Source of the DNA: Alphaproteobacteria bacterium
GTDB lineage: Bacteria > Pseudomonadota > Alphaproteobacteria > Micropepsales > Micropepsaceae
Length of the DNA stretch: 6,418 nt
Direction: 5' to 3'
NCBI GenBank assembly: GCA_026400305.1
Contig: JAPLPI010000417.1
Location: 1 to 6,418 of the forward strand
The position numbers and the translations under genes are program-made. Positions 1 to 5,959 of this stretch are shown here, in pieces (position 1 is the first letter of the stretch; each line of letters opens with the position of its first letter). Below the pieces are notes generated by a model. That model made no database searches. It worked only from the letters and a program-made list of their open reading frames with translations, and was not told where the DNA came from.

Positions 1-3000
1 GTGTTTTCGATTGATCCATCATTACTCCCAACGAGGCCACCAGCAGAATATGAACTTCCAATAGGAGTAGTAAGATATGAAATATCATTACCATCAAGAA
101 AAATCAGTCCAGCAGAAAACGATGTTTCGATTCGGCTGCCAGCAGAATTCTTACCCACTAGGCCGCCAAGGCCAACGTCAGTAGCGCTGCTACCAGTATA
201 TTTCAAATCAGAAGCGGACCAAGAGTTTTTAACAAACCCGTTATTAAGCCCTACCAATCCACCTACATAACCCGCCGGCGAGACAATTGAGACGACGGAA
301 TGAGAGCCACTTATAATACCGCCGCTAGCGACGGCACCAACGAGACCGCCAATGCTTCTAACGACTGTAGTGGAGCCCAAGTTAGCGCTAGAGTAGGAAT
401 TTGTAATTACCCCACTAAGATTCCCAACCAGACCGCCAGCGTTAGCATTACTAGGACTCGGACTAAAATCGAAAATTCCGGCTGTCCAAGAATTATCTAT
501 GCTGCCGAGACCCTCTCCCACAAGCCCGCCAACACTATTAGCACCAAGAGTAAATGTGCCGCTGGCACTTGAGCCTTGAATACTACTTGTACTTGCCGTG
601 TAGCCTACCAAGCCGCCAACTGACACACCGTTACGAACGTCCATGGTAGCAGTCGAGCTGCTGTCTTTGATGAGGCCTTCACTGCCCCCCGCGAGCCCGC
701 CAACATTCATGCTACTTGTTGCATACACACTGCCGGCTGCTAATGAGTTCTGGATGGTTGCCCCTAAACTATTCCAGCCCACAAGGCCGCCAGACCAGTA
801 AGGGGCAGAACTATGGGTAACTTGAACATATGATTTAGAGTCTTTTATTAGCCCAGAATTAACAGCTACTAGACCGCCGACCAACCCCCCCGTATACACT
901 GCTCTAATGAAGCCAGTTGCGCTTGAATTTATGATCTGGCCAGTTGATGTGTTTTCACCAACAAGGCCACCGATATAAATACTGTTGGGGGAAAATCCAG
1001 ATGCTAAAGATATTGTAGAGTTTAAAATCTTTCCGCCATTGTGATTGACTAGACCACCAATAACATACGTAGTTGAGCCGCTGGTTATTGATACATTTAT
1101 TAATCCGATATCTCTTATTACGCCGTCCGAATAATTAAATATTCCGCCGGCACCACCGAGAGTAATATTACTAATAGTATTACCAAGACCCTCATATATC
1201 CCGGCAAACGGAGTTGTATGTGTGTCAAAACTTAATTCTGGGGCCCCCATACCAGCCACGTCCAAAGATATTCCTAGTGCGTAATTTCCCAAGCGATCTA
1301 AATTTGTTATGTTTCCCGAGCTATCTAAATTTGTTGTGCAAGTAGCCGCGGAGTTACAAATTTGAAATTCTTTACTATTAACACTTAGCAGGCCACCACT
1401 AATGAGCCCAGTACCAATACTAAGCCCAAGACTTCGACCATTACTATTTTTAGCTCTAGTAGTGGACGTAAATTGTATTTTTTCGCCAACCTTAATTCTG
1501 TAGTCGCCAATATTATTGCCCGCATTTGCCGTAACGATACTAAGACTTCCCGCGCCACTGATCGTAATGGAGGCATTGAAATTTATGTCCCGGTAAGCGC
1601 TAAGTTTTAAATTTGCGGCGCTCGACCAACTAATCGGCGCCTCAATATATATATCACCGAGCCCTGATGAATTCCGGGTTGCCGCCTCACTCGCGCCGGT
1701 AGCCGAGGTCTGCAGCGAAACGTTGGTACCAGCGTTTAGCGTATTGTTTATGGCAACGGCATCACCAGTGGTCACAGTGAGATCAAAAGGGTCTAGTAGC
1801 CAATCACCTCCCAAGCCTGCGTCCACCGAGATGCCGCTTAAACTGAGAAAATGGCCGGAGGTCTCGATCGCGCCGCCATTGCCGGATACAGCGCCACCCT
1901 TGGCGGTGATGGATCCTGATACAGTTGCATTTCCAGTGGAATAGACAACTACCTTTCCGCCATTGCCTGTGGCGATAGCGCTGGCATTGATTGCAGCATT
2001 TCCGACACGAGTACTTTGTGCGTTTATCTCAAGACCCTCGCCGCGCGAGTTGCCACCAATTAGGACCGTTCCGCCTCCGGCATGGCCCGAGGCGTCAATA
2101 TTGGCGCCGTCCTCGATAGCGACAGCATTTCCCAATACTTTGACTGTGCCGCCGACCTCGCCCGCCACCTTACCCGAGACATCGATCGTTCCGGAATTGG
2201 AGACGCCGCCGCCTTCGGCTTCCAGTATGATCTCGCCACGCTCCTCGCGAACCGAAGTAGCCTCAATCATACCGGTGTTATTGATAACTGCATCCCGCAC
2301 ATCAGAGGCCGCGCGCGCTGTCAGCAGCACGCGGCCACCAGGCGTACTGATCTTGCCAGTGTTGGTGACGCTGCCGCCGGAGGAGTTGGCGCCCACCGCA
2401 TAGCTCAAGAGATGGTCACCATTAAAATCGACGGTAAACGTGTCGGTACCACCCAGCACGACATGACCAGCGCTAGCCTGGATAAGACCGCGATTTGTGA
2501 CGCTGGGGGCGGACAAAATAACCGAGCCACCGTTACTCGCCTTGATAACACCGTTGTTGACGATGCCACCTCGCCCGCCCGCGAAATTATAACGCCCATC
2601 CTCAAAGTCGCGGTTCGCAATATCGGAGGTCGCGGCCAATAAGCCGCCGACGTTGATGCTGGCTCCACTCCCAAACAGCAGACCATTGGGATTGAGCAGC
2701 CAAACTTGGCCGTTGGAGCGGATTGATCCATCAATGTTTGAAATGCCGGAGCCGGTCACCCGATTTAAGGTGATCGATGAAGAACTAGGCTGGTTGAACT
2801 GCACCGCCGAGCCAGCAGAGACAGAGAAATCCTGCCAGTTAATAATGGCTTTGTTGGTGCTCTGGTTCACATAAGTAGTGGCGCCAAAGGATGAGACTTG
2901 GGCTTGACCGGCCACCAACGAGGGGCCGACAGGCTGAGCCGCCAAGGGCGCAGCGGCCAGCATCATAAATGTAATTAACCCTGTAGTTGCAAGGGCATAA

Positions 3001-3053
3001 GTTCTAACGCGCGACTTGCCGATGTGATTATTTTTGCCTTTAGAAAACCCCAC
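1..3053 (-). CDS. Large two-partner-secretion (filamentous haemagglutinin-type) adhesin with GLUG repeats, partial (C-terminus outside window)
   Basis: This is a probable surface or secreted adhesin exported by the type Vb (two-partner) route. I read one uninterrupted frame of 1017 codons from a GTG at 3053 down to position 3, with no stop in the window. An in-frame TGA lies just upstream at 3057-3059, and an AAGGTGA ribosome site precedes the GTG. Residues 1-39 form a signal peptide with a basic n-region, a hydrophobic core around 20-35 and an AAAPLAA/Q cleavage context. Residues ~40-300 are the TPS (haemagglutination activity) domain: WLLNPNGLLFGSGASINVGG at 118-137 carries the hallmark NPNGL motif. 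GGDWLLDPFDLTV around 415-427 is typical of the beta-helical stem of this family. From residue 616 to the window edge there are GLUG repeats (GGLVGxNxGxIxNS). The TPS part is visibly more GC-rich than the repeat part. No TpsB partner is in the window. The family assignment is secure; ligand and function are unknown. Confidence 0.93.
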   Translation of the reverse strand, partial: MGFSKGKNNHIGKSRVRTYALATTGLITFMMLAAAPLAAQPVGPSLVAGQAQVSSFGATTYVNQSTNKAIINWQDFSVSAGSAVQFNQPSSSSITLNRVTGSGISNIDGSIRSNGQVWLLNPNGLLFGSGASINVGGLLAATSDIANRDFEDGRYNFAGGRGGIVNNGVIKASNGGSVILSAPSVTNRGLIQASAGHVVLGGTDTFTVDFNGDHLLSYAVGANSSGGSVTNTGKISTPGGRVLLTARAASDVRDAVINNTGMIEATSVREERGEIILEAEGGGVSNSGTIDVSGKVAGEVGGTVKVLGNAVAIEDGANIDASGHAGGGTVLIGGNSRGEGLEINAQSTRVGNAAINASAIATGNGGKVVVYSTGNATVSGSITAKGGAVSGNGGAIETSGHFLSLSGISVDAGLGGDWLLDPFDLTVTTGDAVAINNTLNAGTNVSLQTSATGASEAATRNSSGLGDIYIEAPISWSSAANLKLSAYRDINFNASITISGAGSLSIVTANAGNNIGDYRIKVGEKIQFTSTTRAKNSNGRSLGLSIGTGLISGGLLSVNSKEFQICNSAATCTTNLDSSGNITNLDRLGNYALGISLDVAGMGAPELSFDTHTTPFAGIYEGLGNTISNITLGGAGGIFNYSDGVIRDIGLINVSITSGSTTYVIGGLVNHNGGKILNSTISLASGFSPNSIYIGGLVGENTSTGQIINSSATGFIRAVYTGGLVGGLVAVNSGLIKDSKSYVQVTHSSAPYWSGGLVGWNSLGATIQNSLAAGSVYATSSMNVGGLAGGSEGLIKDSSSTATMDVRNGVSVGGLVGYTASTSSIQGSSASGTFTLGANSVGGLVGEGLGSIDNSWTAGIFDFSPSPSNANAGGLVGNLSGVITNSYSSANLGSTTVVRSIGGLVGAVASGGIISGSHSVVSIVSPAGYVGGLVGLNNGFVKNSWSASDLKYTGSSATDVGLGGLVGKNSAGSRIETSFSAGLIFLDGNDISYLTTPIGSSYSAGGLVGSNDGSIEN
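3..1208 (-). repeat. Array of about 13 GLUG repeats within the adhesin
   Basis: This is a protein-level repeat rather than a DNA repeat. The opening segment FAGIYEGLGNTISNITL (residues 616-632) is the usual lead-in to a GLUG array. It is followed by units of the form GGLVG-x-N-x-G-x-I-x-N/D-S. The codons for the paired glycines lie near plus-strand positions 36, 162, 258, 345, 432, 525, 612, 696, 786, 873, 966, 1053 and 1152. The period is therefore 84-96 bp (28-32 residues), except for one wider step of 126 bp between the last two. The units have diverged at the nucleotide level, so slipped-strand instability is not obvious. GLUG repeats in other adhesins are predicted to extend the beta-helical stalk. 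Confidence 0.88.
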
Positions 3054-3286
3054 GCGTCACCTTAAAGCTGTCCACACCAACAGCCCCTCGGAGTACGTTC
3101 CGATGTCACGCTTGGCATCTGATTTCAGTTTGCCGTGTATCCAGTTCGGACACACTTTCTCGATTTTTACCTACTCCAATCTTTTCAAAAAAACTACCTT
3201 AAGAACATGAATTTCAACAGAAACTTCGCCCCACGGTGGAAAACCCCCCAGAGCTGGCGTATCGTTACCCTTACAGACGGGGATGA
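3054..3286. other. Intergenic region between the divergent adhesin and virB1
   Basis: About 230 bp that should hold the promoters of both divergent genes. It is AT-richer than the vir genes, especially at 3160-3200. I see no convincing -35/-10 pair with proper spacing on either strand. A small interrupted inverted repeat (GTGT at 3135-3138 and ACAC at 3150-3153, with CC/GG inside) is present but weak. No RNA gene and no plausible small ORF is supported. Confidence 0.5.
3057..3063 (-). promoter_or_regulatory. Ribosome binding site of the adhesin (AAGGTGA)
   Basis: On the minus strand AAGGTGA is followed after three bases by the GTG at 3051-3053. It is the only good Shine-Dalgarno match near the 5' end of the open frame. 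It decides for GTG over the in-frame ATG codons at about residues 30-31, which fall inside the hydrophobic core of the signal peptide. Confidence 0.6.
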
Positions 3287-3877
3287 TTGGTTTTGTATTA
3301 TTTTATACAACGAAAACAAAGCCTTATGACTTTGTTGGCCGTGGGTCTGCTTGGAGCTTTTGTGGCCCCTGGTCTGTCCCAGGTAATGGAAGTCCGCCCG
3401 GACGGTTCGACCGCAACATTTAAAGGGGCGGTCATCGCCTCGACTGAAGGGGTCCGCCCCCTGCTTCCATCCCCTGGCCGCTTTGTTTCCCCTGTCACCG
3501 CCGCCATAAACGTTAGTGCCGCCCGCCACACCCTAGCCCGTGAGCTCGTCGGGGCCGTGGCATGGCAGGAATCGCGGATGCGGCAGGAGGCAGTGTCGCC
3601 CAAGGGCGCCCGCGGGGTGATGCAGCTCATGCCGGCCACCGCGGCGAACCTGCAGGTCAACTCGGGCGACATGGCATCGAATGTCGATGGCGGCGCGGCC
3701 TACCTGGCACGGCTGCTGGAGCGGTTCGACGGCGACATCGTCAAGACCCTTGCCGCCTACAATGCCGGGCCCGAAGCAGTCCAGCGCTATCACGGCGTCC
3801 CGCCCTATCCCGAAACCAAGGCCTATGTCGCCGCCGTGCTCGACCGTCTGGCGGACAGTGATGGAGCAAAACCATGA
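3287..3877 (+). CDS. virB1: VirB1-like lytic transglycosylase of a type IV secretion system
   Basis: A periplasmic SLT-family lytic transglycosylase that would open peptidoglycan locally for assembly of the secretion channel. With the TTG start it has 196 residues. The SLT domain shows the catalytic Glu95 in AVAWQESRMR, then GVMQLMPATA (110-119), a VDGGAAYLARLL helix, AAYNAGP (156-162) and YPETKAYVAAVL near the C-terminus, so the active site looks intact. The start is uncertain. ATG at 3326 gives MTLLAVGLLGAFVAPGLSQ, a hydrophobic leader with no basic residue. TTG at 3287, directly after an in-frame TGA, adds an n-region containing QRK that makes a better signal peptide, with a GGGGA just upstream. 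The stop overlaps the virB2 start (ATGA), which indicates coupled translation. It is short compared with Agrobacterium VirB1 and lacks a long C-terminal tail. Confidence 0.88.
   Translation: MVLYYFIQRKQSLMTLLAVGLLGAFVAPGLSQVMEVRPDGSTATFKGAVIASTEGVRPLLPSPGRFVSPVTAAINVSAARHTLARELVGAVAWQESRMRQEAVSPKGARGVMQLMPATAANLQVNSGDMASNVDGGAAYLARLLERFDGDIVKTLAAYNAGPEAVQRYHGVPPYPETKAYVAAVLDRLADSDGAKP
3293..3310. promoter_or_regulatory. Perfect 6-bp inverted repeat TTGTAT-N6-ATACAA at the 5' end of virB1
   Basis: A dyad with two perfect 6-bp arms and a 6-bp AT-only spacer sits just upstream of the ATG at 3326 and just downstream of the alternative TTG start at 3287. If ATG is the true start, the dyad lies in the leader and could be an operator or overlap a promoter for the vir operon (TATACA in the right arm resembles a -10 box). 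If TTG is the true start, it is simply coding sequence. The composition is AT-rich, so a chance dyad is possible. Confidence 0.25.
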
Positions 3878-4179
3878 AGCGTCTTCTCGCGCCCGCCATC
3901 GCTGCCGCGTTCATCCTGCCCGCACAGGCTCAGGTGGTGACACAGGATCCCGCCGGTTCCTCGCCGCTAGTGGCGGCGCTGGAATGGGTACAGGGCACCT
4001 TGCTGGGCAATGTCGCTACGGCCGCCGCAGTAATCGCCGTCGCAGTGGTGGGCTTCATGATGCTGACGGGCCGCATTGAATGGCGCCGCGGCCTGACCGT
4101 GGTGATCGGCTGCTTCATCATTTTCGGCGCCGTGGCCATCGTGTCGGGCATCCGCTCCCTGGCCGGGGGCCTTCACTGA
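3874..4179 (+). CDS. virB2: VirB2/TrbC-family major pilin of a type IV secretion system
   Basis: A 101-residue prepilin, the subunit that forms the T4SS pilus after export and processing in the inner membrane. Residues 1-19 are a signal peptide (MKRLLAPAIAAA core, AQA/Q cleavage site). The mature ~82-residue protein has the VirB2 plan: a short amphipathic segment (VAALEWVQGTLLG), transmembrane helix 1 at about 46-66, a basic cytoplasmic loop RIEWRRG (67-73) and transmembrane helix 2 at about 74-91, ending SLAGGLH. A GGAG lies seven bases before the ATG. The start overlaps the virB1 stop by ATGA, and only one base separates its stop from the next ATG. Length, topology and position between virB1 and virB3 all agree. 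Confidence 0.93.
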   Translation: MKRLLAPAIAAAFILPAQAQVVTQDPAGSSPLVAALEWVQGTLLGNVATAAAVIAVAVVGFMMLTGRIEWRRGLTVVIGCFIIFGAVAIVSGIRSLAGGLH

Positions 4180-4180
4180 C

Positions 4181-4465
4181 ATGGCGCGGCTGACCTCCGA
4201 TCCGGTGTTCAGCGCCCTGACGCGGCCGCAGATGATGGGCGGCGTCACCTATGGTTATGCGGTCTTCAACCTGATCGTGACGTTGGAAATATTTCTGGTC
4301 ACCCGCTCCTTCTGGTCCTTCGCCGTGGCAGGTGTGCTGCATGTGATCGGCTGTCTGGGTTGTCTGCGCGATGCGCGTTTCTTCGACATCTGGGGCGTGA
4401 AGCTGCGCCATTGCCCGCGCGTCAAGAACCACTGGTTCTGGAAAATGAATTCGTATCGCCCATGA
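4181..4465 (+). CDS. virB3: VirB3-family inner-membrane protein of a type IV secretion system
   Basis: A 94-residue protein of the VirB3 family, which works with VirB4 at the inner-membrane base of the secretion complex. DPVFSALTRPQMMGGVTYGY (residues 7-26) is the family's N-terminal signature of an Asp-Pro-x-Phe and a Thr-Arg-Pro before the first membrane segment. Hydrophobic stretches at about 22-40 and 46-62 are the predicted transmembrane helices. The C-terminus FWKMNSYRP matches the conserved NSY-x-P ending. There is no strong ribosome site (only a G-run near 4161-4170), and the gene starts one base after the virB2 stop, so translation is probably coupled. The stop overlaps the virB4 ATG (ATGA at 4462-4465). 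It is not fused to VirB4, unlike some relatives. Confidence 0.92.
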   Translation: MARLTSDPVFSALTRPQMMGGVTYGYAVFNLIVTLEIFLVTRSFWSFAVAGVLHVIGCLGCLRDARFFDIWGVKLRHCPRVKNHWFWKMNSYRP

Positions 4466-5400
4466 TGATGCAATTCTTCCGCAACCGCGCCGCCAGGACG
4501 CTGGCCCCCAAAGAGGCCGCCGTGGGCGACCGCCTGCCCTATCTGGGCCATCTGGACGAAGTCACCTTGCAGACCCGCGACGGGATGCTGGTGCAGACCA
4601 TCCATCTGCGCGGCTTTCCGTTCGAGACCGCGTCGGACGACGAACTGAACTACCGCAAGGCGATGCGCGAGACCCTGCTGCGCGGCGCAGCAAGTTCGCG
4701 GCTGGCGATCTATCACCACGTCGTGCGCCGCAAGGTGAATACCGAGATCGACAGCAGGCCCGACAATGCCTTTTGCCGCCGGCTGGATGATGCTTGGCGG
4801 GCGCGGCTCTCGCGCCGCCAGCTGTATGTGAACGAGATTTTTCTGACCTTGGTGCGGCGGCCGTTGCAGGGCGGCGCCGGCTTCATCGAAAAGTTGCTGA
4901 GGAAGCCGGGCGAGAACAGGGCGCTGCTGGAGCGCGAATTGCGTCAGCTGCACGCGACACGCGAGACCTTCCTGGCGACGTTGGCGCCGTATGGCCCCCG
5001 CACCTTGTCGCTTTACAAAGGTCCCACCGGTCTTTGCTCCGAACCGGCCGAATTCCTGTCCTTGCTGACCAATGGCGTGGCGCGCCGCGTGCTGGCGCCG
5101 ACCGGCGACATGGGCCAGAGCCTGGCGACGCGACGTCTCTCCTTCGGCTTCGACGCCATGGAGTTGAGCGCCAGCGGCAATGAGGGCGCCAGCTTTGGCG
5201 CTATGATTTCGCTGAAGGATTATCCGCTGCGCTCGGTGCCCGGCATGCTGGACGGCGCGCTGCGCCTGCCCTTCGAGATGGTGCTGACCGAAAGCTTCGC
5301 CTTTGTCGAACAGCAGACCGCGCTGTCGCGCATGACCCAGGCGCTGCGCCGGTTGCGCGCCGCCGACCATCATTTTGACCATGAGCGACAGCGAGATTGA
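4462..5400 (+). pseudogene. virB4: virB4, 5' fragment: N-terminal domain only, ATPase domain lost
   Basis: VirB4 is the large (~800-residue) ATPase that powers T4SS assembly and substrate transfer. The frame starts at the ATG overlapping the virB3 stop (MMMQFFRNR; three consecutive ATG codons) and matches the CagE/TrbE/VirB4 N-terminal domain: RLPYLGHLDEVTLQTRDG, LQTIHLRGFPFET-like strands, RRQLYVNEIFLTLVRRP, and TALSRMTQALRRLRAAD at the end. Homology stops at about residue 302 (5367). The remaining ten codons (HHFDHERQRD) are read out of frame through a response-regulator sequence until a TGA at 5398-5400. Walker A and B motifs, which lie beyond residue ~400 in this family, are absent. It is either a real truncated gene or an assembly junction. 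The product cannot be a functional ATPase. Confidence 0.88.
5360..5370. other. Junction between the virB4 fragment and the response-regulator fragment
   Basis: In the virB4 frame the recognisable protein ends LRRLRAAD, with the Asp codon at 5365-5367. In the frame one base further on, the response-regulator strand begins PTIILTMSDSE, with the Pro codon at 5363-5365. The two homologies therefore meet or overlap by about five bases (CCGAC, 5363-5367). No insertion sequence, tRNA, att-like repeat or filler DNA is seen at the join. This fits a deletion through microhomology or a false assembly join. Confidence 0.7.
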
Positions 5401-5815
5401 TCTGGCGAACGCTTTGCGTGCCGAGGTGAGAGGCTATTTGCTCAAGGACATGGACCCCGAAGCCGTGATCAACTCCATCCGTCGCGCAGCGCTCGGTGAA
5501 TTGGTCATCGCCCCGGCCATGTCTTCGAAGCTGGCGCAGTTGCTCCAGCCGCCTCCGCCTGCGCCGGCGGCGCGCGACGGACAAATCAAACTCACAGAAC
5601 GGGAGCGGGAAATCCTGCATCACCTGGCCTGCGGCAAGAGCAACAAGGCGATCGCCCGAGAACTCGACATCAGCCATGACACGGTCAAGCTTCACGTGCG
5701 CCACATCCTCTCCAAGCTGAACGTCACCTCGCGCGTCGAAGCGGCGGTATTTGCCATCGAGCATGGCGCCAAGTACGGTGTCGAGCCACCGCCGAAGACT
5801 CTGCAGGAACGTTAG
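5381..5815 (+). CDS. N-terminally truncated NarL/FixJ-family response regulator (LuxR-type HTH intact)
   Basis: This is the 3' part of a two-component response regulator of the NarL subfamily. Homology begins at about 5363 (PTIILTMSDSE), so only the last strands and helix of the receiver domain remain, including the conserved Thr of LTMSDS and the Lys of GYLLKDMDPE. The first ~80 residues, with the acidic pocket and the phosphorylated Asp, are missing. From the ATG at 5381 a 144-residue product could be made. It has a proline-rich linker (PPPPAPAA, 57-64) and a complete LuxR DNA-binding domain (LTEREREIL at 71-79; NKAIARELDISHDTVKLHVR; SKLNVTSRVEAAVFA). No ribosome site precedes the ATG, which overlaps the out-of-frame tail of virB4 by 20 bp. 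It is probably a remnant. If translated it would be an output domain without phosphorylation control. The target genes are unknown. Confidence 0.82.
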   Translation: MSDSEIDLANALRAEVRGYLLKDMDPEAVINSIRRAALGELVIAPAMSSKLAQLLQPPPPAPAARDGQIKLTEREREILHHLACGKSNKAIARELDISHDTVKLHVRHILSKLNVTSRVEAAVFAIEHGAKYGVEPPPKTLQER

Positions 5816-5818
5816 ATT

Positions 5819-5839
5819 CACGTCGTTTTGACGTGTCTT
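5819..5839 (+). terminator. Possible weak terminator hairpin after the response-regulator fragment
   Basis: CACGTC (5819-5824), a GTTTT loop and GACGTG (5830-5835) form a perfect six-base-pair stem four bases after the TAG stop. It is followed only by TCTT, not a real U-tract, so intrinsic termination would be weak. It could equally be a binding dyad (CACGTC/GACGTG). Confidence 0.35.
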
Positions 5840-5876
5840 ATCGATCGGCGTATGCGCAGCTCGGCGCAGCGGTTGC

Positions 5877-5883
5877 AGAAGGG
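5877..5883 (+). promoter_or_regulatory. Shine-Dalgarno site AGAAGGG before the chrB-like start
   Basis: A strong ribosome site upstream of two ATG codons: 5887 (very short spacing, in the MFS frame) and 5894 (ten bases, in the ChrB-like frame). Because the frame from 5894 spells a recognisable ChrB N-terminus, the site most likely served that gene originally, and MFS translation would follow by coupling. Confidence 0.5.
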
Positions 5884-5893
5884 ATCATGAGTC

Positions 5894-5959
5894 ATGAAAT
5901 GGATTACGCGCGAACGGCCCAAGATAGACCGCATCGCCTGCCTGTTCGGCGCCAGGTAA
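5894..5959 (+). pseudogene. chrB: Remnant of a ChrB C-terminal-domain (chromate resistance) gene
   Basis: A 21-codon frame starts MKWITRERPKIDRIAC, which I recognise as the beginning of the ChrB C-terminal-domain family, proteins linked to chromate resistance and sensing (the usual continuation is PWLI-x-RFID). Here the match ends after residue 16. Five unrelated or displaced codons (LFGAR) lead to a TAA at 5957-5959 that overlaps the MFS ATG as TAATG. Full-length family members are about 150 residues or more, so nearly all of the gene is gone. The retained start, ribosome site and stop/start overlap suggest an internal deletion inside a chrB-MFS operon. The identification rests on a short peptide remembered from the family and needs a database check. 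Confidence 0.6.

Noticed and set aside
3..1160. Regular recurring short sequences every ~90 bp, considered as a CRISPR array or DNA tandem repeat
   Set aside because: The repeats are conserved at protein level (GGLVG codons) but divergent in DNA, and the spacers are coding; this is a GLUG array.
1..2874. Several plus-strand ORFs of 70-190 codons across the left part of the window
   Set aside because: They lie antisense to the continuous 1017-codon adhesin frame, show no recognisable domain and have odd composition; they are shadows.
3425..3460. Inverted repeat GGGGCGG (3425-3431) / CCGCCCC (3454-3460), considered as a terminator or operator
   Set aside because: It lies inside virB1 coding sequence with a 22-base loop and no T-tract, in GC-rich DNA where such matches occur by chance.
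3874..4179. The small two-helix protein considered as a holin or phage protein
   Set aside because: The signal peptide, two-helix topology with a basic loop, and position between virB1 and virB3 identify it as a VirB2 pilin.
4255..5382. A 375-codon minus-strand ORF
   Set aside because: It is antisense to virB3/virB4, rich in His/Gln/Ala/Gly as expected for the reverse of GC-rich coding DNA, and matches no family I recognise.
5360..5400. A simple frameshift (sequencing error) within virB4
   Set aside because: The downstream sequence in every frame is not VirB4; one frame is clearly the end of a NarL-type receiver followed by a LuxR HTH.
5201..5821. A 206-codon minus-strand ORF spanning the virB4/regulator join
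   Set aside because: It contains Arg-rich low-complexity runs from reverse reading of the proline-rich linker. Both plus-strand frames beneath it are recognisable proteins.
5887..5958. An additional 24-residue N-terminus for the MFS protein
   Set aside because: This stretch read in the next frame spells a ChrB-like start, and the extra residues are charged and unlike an MFS N-terminus; 5959 is the better start.
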